64,000 nucleotides of DNA, from positions 620,001 to 684,000 of the forward strand of contig NC_018017.1 in assembly GCF_000243155.2 (NCBI RefSeq), written 5' to 3'. The first letter of the stretch is position 1. Each line of letters begins with the position of its first letter. Positions 9,185 through 18,956 of this stretch are shown piece after piece. The notes under the pieces were generated by a model, which was not told the DNA's origin, searched no databases, and saw nothing but the letters and a program-made list of their open reading frames with translations. A program made the position numbers and the translations under genes. This DNA comes from Desulfitobacterium dehalogenans ATCC 51507. Lineage in GTDB: Bacteria; Bacillota; Desulfitobacteriia; Desulfitobacteriales; Desulfitobacteriaceae.

Positions 9185-10867
9185 GTGAAACTATCCACAA
9201 AATTAATCTTGAGCTATACCGGTCTTATTTTCCTTATGTCCATTATTGTCGGGGCGGTTTATTATCAGATGGTTAATGTGAGCACCGTTTCCCAGAGTGT
9301 AGCGGAGTACCGGGTAAAGGTTCAAAATACTGCTCAGGATATTTCGTTGCAGTTTGTAAAGCAAACAGCGGCTCAGCGAGGTTATTTCACCTCGGGCAGT
9401 GAGAAATTTCGTAACGATCTCAATGAGGCCATCGATAAAGCCAACCATGATTTGGAGATTCTCCAAGGTATGATCACGGAAGAGGATCGGGATAAGCTTG
9501 ATGCTGTCGTTCAGGCCATGTCTGAATTCGCTCCTCACCAAGCTAAAATGATCCAGCTCTTCGAGACCCAAGGTTCAGAGGCCGCGAACCAATATGGCGT
9601 GAATACGGCAGCCCCAGTCAATGCTGCCACCACAAAGGCTCTCGAGACCTTCATTGCTTATCAGACCGATCAATTGGTGCTGGAAGAATTAAAAATCAAT
9701 ACATTGATAAATCAACTTCTCCGCACCATCCTGATGATTCTCATTGCCGCGATTCTGATTTCCATAACCGTCACCATCCTGATCATTCGCTCGGTCAAAA
9801 AATCCATCCATAAAGGTCAGGTTGTAGCTGAGGCACTTTCCGCGGGGGATTTCACCATCGAAGCTCAAGGAGGGCGGGATGAGATAGGGCAGCTCGTCGG
9901 TCACCTTGATGGGGCCATGAAGAATCTAAAGAATCTCATCGGTAAAACGGTGAATGTGACCCAGCAGGTCAATCTGGCTACCAGTGAGTGTGTGAATGCC
10001 ATATCAGGTATTTCAGCCAGTTCCGAAGAGATGGCTGCTTCCACTGAAGAAGTATCAGCCGGTTTTGAAGAAATCGCAGCGACAGCTGAAGAAATCTCCG
10101 CTTCCAATGAAGAGCTCAATCGCACTATAAAGGACTTAGGTCAAAGAGCCGCTGAAGGAAACCATCAATCCATGGAGATTAGAAAACGGGCCAACGAGCT
10201 TAAGGAACAAGCGATCCAAGCCCAAACCCGTTCAGCAGACATTTATGAAAAAGAAAGAATCAGTCTGGAGCAATCCATTGAGGACTCAAAGGTCGTTCTG
10301 AAGATTGCTGAGCTTACTCAAGGTATCTCGGCCATTGCCGATCAGACCAATCTGTTGGCGCTGAATGCAGCCATTGAAGCAGCCCGCGCCGGGGAAAATG
10401 GCCGGGGATTCGCCGTCGTAGCTGAAGAGGTACGCAAACTGGCGGAGCAATCCTCCCAAACCGTCAAGGAGATTGAAGACCTTGTGGGTAAAGTGATTGG
10501 AGCCCATGAGGACTTATCCCAGGGAGCGCTGGGTAATCTGCAGTTTATTAATGAGGTGGTCGTACCCGATTACAACCGATTGGTAGAGACAGGGAATCAG
10601 TATTTGCATGATGCCGAAACAGTGTATAATCTAACCAGTGATTTTGCCACAACCTTGGCAAGTTTATCCGAAATGGTCAGCTCCGTGACCGCAGCCATGG
10701 ATAATGTCACCGTGACCATTACCCAAGGTGCGGCAGGAGCTACTCAAGTAGCAAGTGCGGCTACTGGAATTTCCTCTGAGCTAATACGGCTTAGCAATAC
10801 CATGGATGCCCTCAATCATCATTCCGAGGATTTAACCAAGACAGTCAATGCTAATTTTACGCTCTAA
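9185..10867 (+). CDS. Methyl-accepting chemotaxis protein, 4HB type
   Basis: A 560-residue chemoreceptor. A membrane helix at about 7-28 and another at about 178-200 flank an extracytoplasmic helical domain of four-helix-bundle type. A HAMP domain (about 200-255) and the cytoplasmic signalling domain follow. The hairpin tip is recognisable around 375-430 ([20 protein letters not shown], then [18 protein letters not shown]). It starts at GTG 9185 behind GGAGGGAAAAGG. It is monocistronic between terminators at 8965 and 10915. Its position beside the cpr cluster hints at sensing an electron acceptor, but the ligand is unknown. Confidence 0.9.
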   Translation: MKLSTKLILSYTGLIFLMSIIVGAVYYQMVNVSTVSQSVAEYRVKVQNTAQDISLQFVKQTAAQRGYFTSGSEKFRNDLNEAIDKANHDLEILQGMITEEDRDKLDAVVQAMSEFAPHQAKMIQLFETQGSEAANQYGVNTAAPVNAATTKALETFIAYQTDQLVLEELKINTLINQLLRTILMILIAAILISITVTILIIRSVKKSIHKGQVVAEALSAGDFTIEAQGGRDEIGQLVGHLDGAMKNLKNLIGKTVNVTQQVNLATSECVNAISGISASSEEMAASTEEVSAGFEEIAATAEEISASNEELNRTIKDLGQRAAEGNHQSMEIRKRANELKEQAIQAQTRSADIYEKERISLEQSIEDSKVVLKIAELTQGISAIADQTNLLALNAAIEAARAGENGRGFAVVAEEVRKLAEQSSQTVKEIEDLVGKVIGAHEDLSQGALGNLQFINEVVVPDYNRLVETGNQYLHDAETVYNLTSDFATTLASLSEMVSSVTAAMDNVTVTITQGAAGATQVASAATGISSELIRLSNTMDALNHHSEDLTKTVNANFTL

Positions 10868-10914
10868 ATCTTTTCCTTACAGCCGATCATTAAGTCTCCA
10901 GCAAGAGAAAAGGA

Positions 10915-10938
10915 CGTGCCCGATAAGGGCACGTTTTT
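10915..10938 (+). terminator. Terminator after the chemoreceptor gene
   Basis: CGTGCCC and GGGCACG form a perfect 7-bp stem with loop GATAA, followed by TTTTT. The remaining bases up to 11146 are AT-rich and must hold the promoter of the hydrogenase operon; I see no clear -35/-10 pair. Confidence 0.85.
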
Positions 10939-11146
10939 CTCTTCTTTATTTGGAGGGAATAATGAGAAATTTTGAACTAAATCCAAAATTAGAACTTTTA
11001 CATTAAGTATGTTATTTTTATCACTAATGCATTACAATAAAGGCATAAATATTTTGTTTTATATGATGGAAAGTGGTTTTAGAATGTGAAACAACAGCTG
11101 ATGCAAAATTGCTGTAAAAAAAACCGTACTGGAGGAGAATTAGAAC

Positions 11147-11608
11147 ATGGAAAGAATCGACGGTATTCTGGAAAAGTATCGCTGCTCACAAGAAAATCTA
11201 ATTCAAATCATGCTTGAGCTTCAAGCCCTTTCGGGGAAAAACTACCTGCCTAAAGAATGGGTGGAGTATGTGGCCGATGCCCTTGAATTACCCCTGAATA
11301 AAGTCTTCGGAGTGATTACCTTCTATGCCATGTTTAGCACGGAACCTCGTGGAAAGTATCTCATAGAAGTTTGTAAAAGCGGCCCCTGTCATGTTACCGG
11401 CTCAGAAACTATTGAGCAGCTGCTGGAAGAGGAGCTTGGAATTAAGTGTAGTGAAACCACTCAGGACGGTTTATTTACCATAGAACGAGCCAGTTGCTTT
11501 GGGGCCTGCGATATCTCCCCTGCCATAAAAATCGGCGCAAAAACTTATGGCAATTTAACCCGGAATTCCCTCAAAGAGATCATTCGTTCTTACAGGGAGG
11601 AGGCTTAA
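11147..11608 (+). CDS. hydC: NuoE-like [2Fe-2S] subunit of NADH-linked [FeFe] hydrogenase
   Basis: A 153-residue thioredoxin-fold protein of the NuoE/HydC family. The [2Fe-2S] ligands C76, C81, C117 and C121 are in place. It is the first of three tightly packed genes, with the next starting 3 nt after its stop, encoding a HydC-HydB-HydA type soluble hydrogenase. Such complexes couple H2 with NAD(H), often together with ferredoxin by electron bifurcation. ATG 11147 follows GGAGGAG. The symbol follows Thermotoga usage; a bifurcating mechanism is inference. Confidence 0.88.
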   Translation: MERIDGILEKYRCSQENLIQIMLELQALSGKNYLPKEWVEYVADALELPLNKVFGVITFYAMFSTEPRGKYLIEVCKSGPCHVTGSETIEQLLEEELGIKCSETTQDGLFTIERASCFGACDISPAIKIGAKTYGNLTRNSLKEIIRSYREEA

Positions 11609-11611
11609 GCT

Positions 11612-12907
11612 ATGAAAACTATGCAAATTCTCAGCTCGCGCTTTGATAGAATACAAGCGGATTCGGTGGAGGAATATAGGGCTGCAGGCGGTTATGAAGG
11701 ACTGAAAAAAGCCATCACCATGAAGCCGGAAGATATCATTGAAGAAATTAAGACAGCTCAACTGTTTGGACGGGGGGGTGCTGCCTATCCGACGGGAATT
11801 AAATGGGAGCAGGCTTATGCCATTCCACTGGAAAAAGGCCTGAAATACATGGTCTGTAATGCCGACGAAGGTGAACCCGGTACCTTTAAGGATCGGTACA
11901 TTATGGACAAAGATCCACTGATGCTGATCGAAGGCATGACCATCGGTGCCTATATTTTTGGTGCTCAGGAAGGGTTTATTTACTGCCGGGGAGAATATTC
12001 CGCGATTCAGAAAATCTTGAGAAAGGCCATTGAGAATGCTAAAGAAGCCGGTTTCCTTGGGGAAAACATCTTAGGTACCGGATTGAATTTTGATATTCAA
12101 GTGATCTCGGGAGCAGGGGCTTATGTTTGCGGGGAAAATACCGCCTTGGTGGAGTCCATTGAAGGAAAAACCGGGCGCCCGCGGCGCAAACCACCCTATA
12201 TAAAAAATGCCGGCTTAAATATGAAGCCCACGGTGCTGAATAATGTGGAAACCTTCGCTTGCATACCCTGGATTGTTAAAGAGGGTGGGGAAAAGTTTTT
12301 GTCTATGGGCACAGAATTCAGCGGCGGGACCAAACTCATGTGTCTCTCCGGCAATGTGGTTCACCGGGGAGTTTATGAAGTTCCCTTTGGAACCACCTTC
12401 CGGGAACTGATTGAGGATCTGGGCGGCGGTATCGCCCAGGGCCGTAAACTGAAATTTGTCCATTTAGGCGGCTCCAGCGGTTCTTGCTTTCCCGGGAGTT
12501 TGCTGGATACGAAGATTTGCTATAAGGACTTAAGGGATCATGGCTTATCTCTTGGTTCAGGAGCAGTACTGGTTGTTGACGATACTCATTGTGTGGTGGA
12601 TTACCTCAAGGCCGTCATGGAGTTTTTTGAAGAGGAATCCTGCGGAAAATGCACTCCTTGCCGGGAAGGAAACCAAAGAATGGTGGAGATCCTGGAAAAG
12701 CTGGGGGAAGGCCGGGCAACGATGGAAGATCTCCAGCGTCTTAAGAGCTTAGCCCAAACCATGAAAAACACCAGCTTTTGCGGTTTAGGGCAGAGTGCTC
12801 CAGTCCCTGTTACCACATTACTCAAACATTTTACCGATGAATTCGAAGCTCATGTTCAAGGTCAATGTCCAAGCGGAAAATGCAGCATGCATGGAGCAAG
12901 GGGGTAA
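11612..12907 (+). CDS. hydB: NuoF-like NADH/FMN subunit of the hydrogenase
   Basis: A 431-residue NuoF-type flavoprotein. It shows the FMN/NADH region GRGGAAYPTG (53-62), the second nucleotide motif GAGAYVCGE (167-175), and the [4Fe-4S] ligands C344, C347, C350 and C390. Unlike Thermotoga HydB it lacks both the N-terminal [2Fe-2S] thioredoxin domain and the C-terminal two-cluster ferredoxin domain; only C419 and C424 remain near the end. It passes electrons between NADH and the FeS chain of HydA. The ribosome site of the next gene lies at its 3' end. Confidence 0.88.
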   Translation: MKTMQILSSRFDRIQADSVEEYRAAGGYEGLKKAITMKPEDIIEEIKTAQLFGRGGAAYPTGIKWEQAYAIPLEKGLKYMVCNADEGEPGTFKDRYIMDKDPLMLIEGMTIGAYIFGAQEGFIYCRGEYSAIQKILRKAIENAKEAGFLGENILGTGLNFDIQVISGAGAYVCGENTALVESIEGKTGRPRRKPPYIKNAGLNMKPTVLNNVETFACIPWIVKEGGEKFLSMGTEFSGGTKLMCLSGNVVHRGVYEVPFGTTFRELIEDLGGGIAQGRKLKFVHLGGSSGSCFPGSLLDTKICYKDLRDHGLSLGSGAVLVVDDTHCVVDYLKAVMEFFEEESCGKCTPCREGNQRMVEILEKLGEGRATMEDLQRLKSLAQTMKNTSFCGLGQSAPVPVTTLLKHFTDEFEAHVQGQCPSGKCSMHGARG

Positions 12908-12912
12908 ATAGG

Positions 12913-14640
12913 GTGGATAAGATTAACTTAAAGATTGACGGAATTCAGGTATCCGTTCCTAAAGGAACGACCATCTTACAAGCTGCCAAGGAATATAAAG
13001 TCAATATCCCGACCCTTTGCTTTATGCAAGGAGTCCATGAACCAGGCTCTTGCCGCATCTGTGTAGTAGAAGTTGAAGGATGGAGAGGCCTTCAGCCTGC
13101 CTGTGTCACGAAGGTCGAGGAAGGAATCGTGGTGAAGACCGCCGGCAAGCTCGTCAGGGAAACCCGCAAAGAGCTTCTGGAGCTTATTTTAGCTAACCAC
13201 AACCGGGAATGCTTATCCTGTGCGAGAAATCAGAAGTGTGAACTCCAGAAGCTTGCCGAGGACTTCGGCGTAAGCTCTGTTTCTTATGAGAAAAAAGCTG
13301 CCCGTGCGGAGATGGATGAGTGGGGACCGATCGTCAGAGACTCCAGCAAATGCATACTGTGCGGTCGCTGCGTCAGTATATGTTCCAATACCCAAAAGGT
13401 CAATGCCATAGAAATAGCCCAGAGGGGCGCCCATACTACAGTGACCACTCCCTACGAGGAAGCCCTTTCCGGCCGCAGCTGCATTAACTGTGGACAATGT
13501 ATTAAGATTTGCCCGGTAGGAGCTCTCCAGGAGAGGGACGATTCGGATAAAGTGTGGAGCGCCTTGGAAGATCCTGAACTCCATGTGGTGGTGCAGACAG
13601 CTCCAGCCGTGCGGGTAGCCTTGGGCGAAGAGTTCGGCCTGCCGGTGGGAATCAATGTCCGGGGAAAAATGGTGACCGCCCTGAGACGTTTGGGTTTTGA
13701 CAAAGTTTTTGATACCACCTTTAGTGCCGACCTGACCATTATGGAGGAAGGGACAGAACTTCTTCAGCGGATTCAGCAAGGAGGCAAACTCCCTCTGATT
13801 ACATCCTGCTCTCCAGGCTGGGTGAAATTCTGTGAGCATAACTTTACAGATTTTCTCGATAATCTATCCAGCTGCAAATCCCCTCAGCAGATGTTCGGGG
13901 CTGTGGCTAAGTCATACTATCCGCAGAAAGCTGGTCTTGATCCCAAGAAAATCTTTGTAGTCTCTGTTATGCCTTGTACTGCCAAGAAGTACGAAGCAGA
14001 TCGGGAAGAGATGATGGTTCAGGGCCGCAAAGATGTAGATGCGGTGATCACTACACGGGAACTGGCCAAAATGATTAAACAAGCGGGAATCAATTTTAAT
14101 GACTTAGAAGATAGCGAATATGATGAGCTTTTAGGTACATCCACCGGCGCTGGGGTCATCTTTGCCAATACGGGAGGAGTCATGGAGGCTGCCCTGCGGA
14201 CGGTGGCGGATATTCTGACAGGACAAGATTTAGAAGCCATTGAATATAGTGCGGTTCGAGGATTTGAAGGCATTAAAGAGGCAACAGTGCATATCGATGG
14301 CTTGGAGATTAAAGCCGCTGTTGTCCATGGTACAGGCAACGCTGCCCAGCTTTTGGATCGGATTCGCGAGGGTACTGCGAACTATCATTTTATTGAAGTG
14401 ATGGGGTGCCCGGGAGGATGCATCAATGGCGGCGGCCAACCGATTCTTATGGATAAGTCCAGGACCCAGGAAGTCAACCGGTTAAGAGCAGCCGGCATTT
14501 ATGCCCTGGACCGCCAGGCTGTCAAACGGAAATCCCATGAAAACCCTGAGATAAAAAAGATCTACGAAGAGTATCTGGAAAAACCAGGAAGTCATAGATC
14601 CCATGAGCTGCTGCATACTCATTATGTTGCACGGAGTTAG
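12913..14640 (+). CDS. hydA: [FeFe] hydrogenase catalytic subunit HydA
   Basis: A 575-residue catalytic subunit. In order: N-terminal [2Fe-2S] ferredoxin (C36, C47, C50, C64), His-ligated [4Fe-4S] (H96, C100, C103, C109), two [4Fe-4S] (C147/150/153/157; C190/193/196/200) and the H-cluster domain. The H-cluster motifs are TSCSPGW (C299), MPCTAKKYE (C355) and EVMGCPGGCINGGGQP (C499, C503), all intact. I start at GTG 12913, 5 nt after the hydB stop and behind AAGGGGGT, rather than at an upstream ATG inside hydB. No maturation genes (hydE, F, G) lie in the window. A role in H2 uptake as electron donor for dehalorespiration is plausible but inferred. Confidence 0.92.
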   Translation: MDKINLKIDGIQVSVPKGTTILQAAKEYKVNIPTLCFMQGVHEPGSCRICVVEVEGWRGLQPACVTKVEEGIVVKTAGKLVRETRKELLELILANHNRECLSCARNQKCELQKLAEDFGVSSVSYEKKAARAEMDEWGPIVRDSSKCILCGRCVSICSNTQKVNAIEIAQRGAHTTVTTPYEEALSGRSCINCGQCIKICPVGALQERDDSDKVWSALEDPELHVVVQTAPAVRVALGEEFGLPVGINVRGKMVTALRRLGFDKVFDTTFSADLTIMEEGTELLQRIQQGGKLPLITSCSPGWVKFCEHNFTDFLDNLSSCKSPQQMFGAVAKSYYPQKAGLDPKKIFVVSVMPCTAKKYEADREEMMVQGRKDVDAVITTRELAKMIKQAGINFNDLEDSEYDELLGTSTGAGVIFANTGGVMEAALRTVADILTGQDLEAIEYSAVRGFEGIKEATVHIDGLEIKAAVVHGTGNAAQLLDRIREGTANYHFIEVMGCPGGCINGGGQPILMDKSRTQEVNRLRAAGIYALDRQAVKRKSHENPEIKKIYEEYLEKPGSHRSHELLHTHYVARS

Positions 14641-14682
14641 TTCAATAAGGTAAGAAGTAGGTAGGAAGTCGATATAAAAAGA

Positions 14683-14727
14683 TACTCCGCACTATCGATG
14701 TAAGATAGTCGGAGTACCTTTTTTTAT
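14683..14727. terminator. Terminator between hydA and the YopX-like gene
   Basis: TACTCCG-c-ACTATC pairs with GATAGT-CGGAGTA (one bulge) and is followed on the plus strand by CC and a T run. It serves hydA and overlaps the last bases of the convergent gene. Confidence 0.8.
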
Positions 14728-15191
14728 TCCAGCAGCTCTGCGTGATCAAACCAATTTCCTATGACCCGGGGGCTTACAACTTGGCATAATTTCTCAAGAT
14801 AGTGTTCTTTCTTATCGACCACAATCCATTCCTTGGATCCCTGGCAAAATATAATCCGTCCGGTTTGTGAACTGGAGGGGAGGTCCGAATTTTCTTTGGA
14901 GATAAAAGAGATGATGTCGTTGCAGTAGATCTTTTTACGAGGTTCCTCATGGTCCCAAAACCCTGTAAACGCCATAATCTCTATGCCATAACAAGTCACC
15001 ACATCTTCTTCCCAATCATGTTCATAATGGTTGGACAGACAATTCAGCCGATAGTGTATGCCGTCTTCTGTAATATGAACGGGATAAACAGTATGTCCTA
15101 TGTTCTGCAAAGATCTGGGCAGCCATAAATCCTGATTATAGATCAGGTTCTTCTCTCTTTTGTCGTAGGCACGAAACTCCGGTATACTCAT
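14724..15191 (-). CDS. YopX-family phage-type protein
   Basis: A 155-residue protein beginning with FRAYDKREKNLIYN, the typical opening of YopX proteins, which are usually found in prophages. It is rich in aromatic residues, with a compact beta fold expected. No other phage gene is near it: hydA lies on one side and the sdh leader on the other. It looks like a domesticated or stranded phage gene. Function is unknown for the family. Confidence 0.65.
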   Translation of the reverse strand: MSIPEFRAYDKREKNLIYNQDLWLPRSLQNIGHTVYPVHITEDGIHYRLNCLSNHYEHDWEEDVVTCYGIEIMAFTGFWDHEEPRKKIYCNDIISFISKENSDLPSSSQTGRIIFCQGSKEWIVVDKKEHYLEKLCQVVSPRVIGNWFDHAELLE

Positions 15192-15370
15192 AAAAATTCC
15201 CTCCCTACTACTAAAACCTTTTTCTAAATTCAGTATAATCCCAAATGACTAATTCGTCTATATATTCCTTCAATTCTTGAAATAAGCACTCTGAACTAAA
15301 GGAGTGCAGGGAAGGAGGTTATGATTGCATGCCAACTAGTTCGAAAATTTGGAATATTATAATAATTAGG

Positions 15371-15399
15371 TTGACGTACCCCTTTTCCCGTATTAATAT
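15371..15399 (+). promoter_or_regulatory. Likely sdh operon promoter with long leader
   Basis: TTGACG (15371-15376), 17-nt spacer, TAATAT (15394-15399). The 5' leader to sdhC would be about 320 nt. The stretch 15192-15725 otherwise holds a GCACTC…GAGTGC hairpin (15281-15306) and a palindrome at 15492. A 32-codon GTG frame at 15624-15722, with a poorly spaced ribosome site, is not called as a gene. Confidence 0.55.
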
Positions 15400-15491
15400 A
15401 AATTTAACATATTAAAACTATTACCAGATATTTAAATAAATTGTCCATAAGAGTTTCATTATTTAAGTCTGCTGGCTATAAAGTGCACGAA

Positions 15492-15507
15492 TTGACTCAA
15501 TAGTCAA
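15492..15507. promoter_or_regulatory. Palindrome TTGAC-N6-GTCAA in the sdh leader
   Basis: TTGACTCAATAGTCAA is a 16-bp inverted repeat about 220 nt upstream of sdhC. It has CRP/FNR-like half sites but an N6 spacer, so it is not a dehalobox (N4). It may be an operator; the binding factor is unknown. Confidence 0.35.
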
Positions 15508-15725
15508 AATGCCCTAGCATTCAAAGCACTTGAGATGAGGAGTCCGGAGTCCAAAATTTCAAGGTGAAGTACGCCTCGAAATTGTGACCAGATATTAGTT
15601 TCGATCATAAAACTTTGGAGGAGGTGAAGAACTATCGGGCTAATTTACAGATAGTCTTGTCCTCTTGGGAAGAGTTATTAGACAGAATTGCGGAGGGAAA
15701 TATTGAGGAGAAAAGAGGTTAGAGC

Positions 15726-16349
15726 ATGAGCAATGAGGTAAGTTTAAGAAGAACAGAATCGGGTTCTTACCATTTTCTGATTCGTCGTGTCCATTCTCTT
15801 TTGGGGCTGTTGCCCATCGGTATCTTTCTAATATTCCATATGTTTTTAAACCTTTCTGCACGTTTCGGTCCGGAGCAATACGATAAGGTGATCCAGACCA
15901 TGCAGAGTGTTCCAGGAATTTTCCTGATTGAGATAATCGTGATCTTTGTTCCGATTATTTTTCATGCTGTTTATGGCAGCTGGGTGGTTTACACCGGTCA
16001 AAGCAATGTCCTGCGCTATCAATACGCACGGAACTGGTTCTATATTATCCAGCGGATTTCCGGTATTTATACCTTGATTTTCGTGATCATTCATGTTTTG
16101 GCTCTTCGCTTTGGGGAAGCCAACTTTGCAGGAATGCAAAATGCCATCGCCAATCCCTGGGGGCTTATTTTTTATGTGCTTGGAATTGTCCTGGCCATCT
16201 TCCACTTTACCAACGGCCTATGGGCTTTCGCCATCACCTGGGGTATTACTGTGGGTCCCAGGGCACAGCAGATCTGGACCTATGCATGTTTTGCTGTCTT
16301 TGTTCTCATGACTGTTATTGGGCTTCTTGATCTGACCTCCTTTATGTAA
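15726..16349 (+). CDS. sdhC: Succinate dehydrogenase/fumarate reductase cytochrome b subunit
   Basis: A 207-residue membrane protein with five predicted helices, of the B. subtilis SdhC type that binds two b hemes and menaquinone. Histidines in helices (RRVHSL near 24, IFHMFL near 44, IIFHAVYG near 81, IIHVLA near 120, IFHFTNG near 159) are candidate heme ligands. ATG 15726 follows AGAGG. It is first in sdhCAB. In a dehalorespiring anaerobe the complex most likely works as menaquinol:fumarate reductase, although direction cannot be read from sequence. Confidence 0.9.
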   Translation: MSNEVSLRRTESGSYHFLIRRVHSLLGLLPIGIFLIFHMFLNLSARFGPEQYDKVIQTMQSVPGIFLIEIIVIFVPIIFHAVYGSWVVYTGQSNVLRYQYARNWFYIIQRISGIYTLIFVIIHVLALRFGEANFAGMQNAIANPWGLIFYVLGIVLAIFHFTNGLWAFAITWGITVGPRAQQIWTYACFAVFVLMTVIGLLDLTSFM

Positions 16350-16405
16350 AAAGAAAGTTTCCTCGATAGATTTTCATAGTGGAACAAAAGTGAGAGGTGA
16401 AGAAG

Positions 16406-18142
16406 ATGAGCAGAGTCATCGTGGTAGGCGGAGGACTGGCGGGTCTGATGGCTGCCATTAAGATAGCTGAAGAAGGAACACCGGTGGATTTATTCTCTTT
16501 GGTACCGGTGAAGCGCTCCCATTCCGTATGCGCTCAAGGAGGAATCAACGGAGCGGTCAACACAAAAGGTGAGGGAGACTCACCTTGGGAGCATTTCGAT
16601 GATTCGGTCTATGGAGGGGATTTTCTGGCCAATCAGCCCCCAGTCAAAGCTATGTGTGATGCGGCACCGGGCATTATTCATCTCATGGACCGCATGGGGG
16701 TTATGTTTAACCGGACACCGGAAGGGCTTTTGGATTTCCGGCGTTTCGGCGGGACCAAGCACCACCGTACCGCCTTTGCCGGAGCCACCACAGGGCAGCA
16801 GCTTCTCTATGCCCTGGATGAGCAAGTCCGTCGTTTTGAAGTGGCCGGATTAGTAACAAAATATGAAGGTTGGGAGATGCTCTCTGCTGTTATTGATGAG
16901 GGCGTTTGCAAGGGAATAGTCGCCCAGAACCTTTACGATATGGGCATTAACAGCTTTCCCGCCGATGCCGTCATCGTGGCTGCCGGAGGGTGCGGCATGA
17001 TCTTCGGCAAGAGCACCAACTCCACCATTAATACAGGCTCGGTGGCCTCAGCCCTCTACCAGCAAGGGGTCAAATATGCCAACGGTGAGTTTATCCAGAT
17101 TCACCCTACGGCTATCCCGGGAGAAGATAAGCTGCGGCTCATGTCCGAGTCGGCCCGTGGTGAGGGTGGGCGGGTCTGGACCTATAAGGAGGGCAAGCCT
17201 TGGTATTTCTTAGAAGAGATGTACCCGGCCTATGGAAACCTGGTCCCTCGGGATATTGCCACCCGGGCCATCTATCATGTGGTCTTTGATTTGGGGCTGG
17301 GGGTTAACGGTGAAAACATGGTCTATTTGGATCTCTCCCATAAGGATCCCCATGAACTCCAGGTCAAGCTGGGGGGAATTCTTGAGATCTATGAGAAATT
17401 TGTCGGGGATGACCCCAAAAAGGTTCCCATGCGGATTTTCCCGGCGGTTCACTATTCCATGGGCGGAATGTGGGTGGATTATGAGCAAATGACCAATATC
17501 CCAGGATTGTTTGCCGCCGGGGAGTGTGAATATCAATACCATGGGGCCAACCGCTTAGGGGCCAATTCCTTGCTCTCGGCCATTTATGGCGGGATGATCG
17601 CCGGTCCCAGGTCCCTGGAGTACATTAAGAAAAACAACTTGAAGACCCCCGGTGGGGAAGAGGAAGCCTTTGCCCGTGAACGAAAAGTCCAGGAGGAGCT
17701 CTGGAGCAGGATTCTCAATATGAAGGGTGAGGAAAATCCCTACCACATTTATAAAGAACTGGGTGATATTATGACTCAAAATGTCACCGTTATCCGCTAT
17801 AATAACAAACTGACTGAGACGGATCAAAAGATCCAGGAGCTTATAGAGCGTTGGCAGAGGATCAAACTCATTGATGATGTCCATTGGAGCAATCAGACAG
17901 CCCTCTTTATCCGGCAGCTTTGGAATATGCTGGAGCTGGCCCGTGTCATTACCCTGGGGGCCCTTAATCGCAATGAAAGCCGAGGAGCCCATTATAAGCC
18001 CGACTATCCGGAGCGGGATGATGCGAATTGGCTGAAGACCACCATTGCCACCTACACACCTGAGGGTCCGCGGTTCAGTTATGAACCTGTGGATGTATCA
18101 CTCATCACGCCCAGACAGCGGCGTTATGATGTAGAGAAATAG
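16406..18142 (+). CDS. sdhA: Succinate dehydrogenase/fumarate reductase flavoprotein subunit
   Basis: A 578-residue flavoprotein. The N-terminal FAD fold GGGLAGLMAAIKIAEE and the covalent FAD site RSHSVCAQGG (His) are present. The catalytic HPT region (IQIHPTAIPG), SARGEGGRVW and the C-terminal ARGAH-like NESRGAHYKPDYP segment are intact. I use ATG 16406 because the AGGTG site suits it better than GTG 16397. It sits between sdhC and sdhB, 11 nt before sdhB. It oxidises succinate or reduces fumarate on the cytoplasmic side. Confidence 0.93.
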   Translation: MSRVIVVGGGLAGLMAAIKIAEEGTPVDLFSLVPVKRSHSVCAQGGINGAVNTKGEGDSPWEHFDDSVYGGDFLANQPPVKAMCDAAPGIIHLMDRMGVMFNRTPEGLLDFRRFGGTKHHRTAFAGATTGQQLLYALDEQVRRFEVAGLVTKYEGWEMLSAVIDEGVCKGIVAQNLYDMGINSFPADAVIVAAGGCGMIFGKSTNSTINTGSVASALYQQGVKYANGEFIQIHPTAIPGEDKLRLMSESARGEGGRVWTYKEGKPWYFLEEMYPAYGNLVPRDIATRAIYHVVFDLGLGVNGENMVYLDLSHKDPHELQVKLGGILEIYEKFVGDDPKKVPMRIFPAVHYSMGGMWVDYEQMTNIPGLFAAGECEYQYHGANRLGANSLLSAIYGGMIAGPRSLEYIKKNNLKTPGGEEEAFARERKVQEELWSRILNMKGEENPYHIYKELGDIMTQNVTVIRYNNKLTETDQKIQELIERWQRIKLIDDVHWSNQTALFIRQLWNMLELARVITLGALNRNESRGAHYKPDYPERDDANWLKTTIATYTPEGPRFSYEPVDVSLITPRQRRYDVEK

Positions 18143-18153
18143 GAGGGATATTC

Positions 18154-18906
18154 ATGTCAGGGCAAAAGATTGTTCGTTTAAAAGTCCGTCGCCAAAATGC
18201 TCCGGATCAACCTGCCTTCTGGGAAGAGTTTGCAGTAGTTTATAGTCCCAAAATGAATATCATTTCCTGCTTGATGGAAATTCAAAAGAACCCCGTCAAT
18301 GCCCAGGGAAAAGCGACCAATCCCGTGGTTTGGGAATGCAACTGTCTTGAAGAAGTCTGCGGTGCCTGTACCATGAATATTAACGGCCAAGCCAGGCAGG
18401 CCTGCTCAGCCTTGGTGGATCATTTGGAGCAGCCCATTGTCCTGGAGCCACTCCGGAAATTCCCCATCCTCCGGGATCTTATGGTGGATAGAACCATGAT
18501 GTTTGAGAATTTAAAGAGGGTCCATGCCTGGATTGATATCGACGGGACCTATGATCTGGGTCCCGGACCCCGTATGGCTGAAGTAGATAGACTATGGGCG
18601 TACGAGCTTTCCAAATGCATGACCTGTGGATGCTGCATGGAATCCTGCCCTCAGGTTAATTCCCGTTCCCGATTTATTGGTCCGGCCGCCGTTTCCCAGG
18701 CTCGCCTTTTCAATACTCATCCCTCAGGAGCTATGCATAAGCATATTCGTCTATCCGCTCTCATGGGTGATGGAGGGATCACCGACTGCGGCAACGCCCA
18801 AAACTGTGTACGGGCCTGTCCCAAGGAGGTTCCCTTGACCACCAGTCTTGCCGATATAAATAGAGAGGTCAATAAATTCGCTTTGAAGAGATGGCTGAAT
18901 AGCTGA
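18154..18906 (+). CDS. sdhB: Succinate dehydrogenase/fumarate reductase iron-sulfur subunit
   Basis: A 250-residue FeS protein. The N-terminal [2Fe-2S] ferredoxin domain has WECNCLEEVCGAC and a later Cys (QAC near 85). The C-terminal domain holds CMTCGCCMESCP and CVRACPKEVP for the [4Fe-4S] and [3Fe-4S] clusters. It links the flavin of SdhA to the hemes of SdhC. No strong terminator follows; the next 50 nt are AT-rich and lead to the promoter at 18957. Confidence 0.93.
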   Translation: MSGQKIVRLKVRRQNAPDQPAFWEEFAVVYSPKMNIISCLMEIQKNPVNAQGKATNPVVWECNCLEEVCGACTMNINGQARQACSALVDHLEQPIVLEPLRKFPILRDLMVDRTMMFENLKRVHAWIDIDGTYDLGPGPRMAEVDRLWAYELSKCMTCGCCMESCPQVNSRSRFIGPAAVSQARLFNTHPSGAMHKHIRLSALMGDGGITDCGNAQNCVRACPKEVPLTTSLADINREVNKFALKRWLNS

Positions 18907-18956
18907 AGAAAATGGAAAACAAGCAAATTTTTTATTGCAATCTGCCAATTCAGGTG

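Noticed and set aside
15329-15415. 28-codon ATG frame (MPTSSKIW…) behind GGAAGGAGG
   Set aside because: It overlaps the best promoter of the sdh operon, has low-complexity composition and no supporting context.
15624-15722. 32-codon GTG frame directly before sdhC
   Set aside because: The ribosome site is only 2 nt from the GTG and the product shows no recognisable feature; kept only as a remark in the leader entry.
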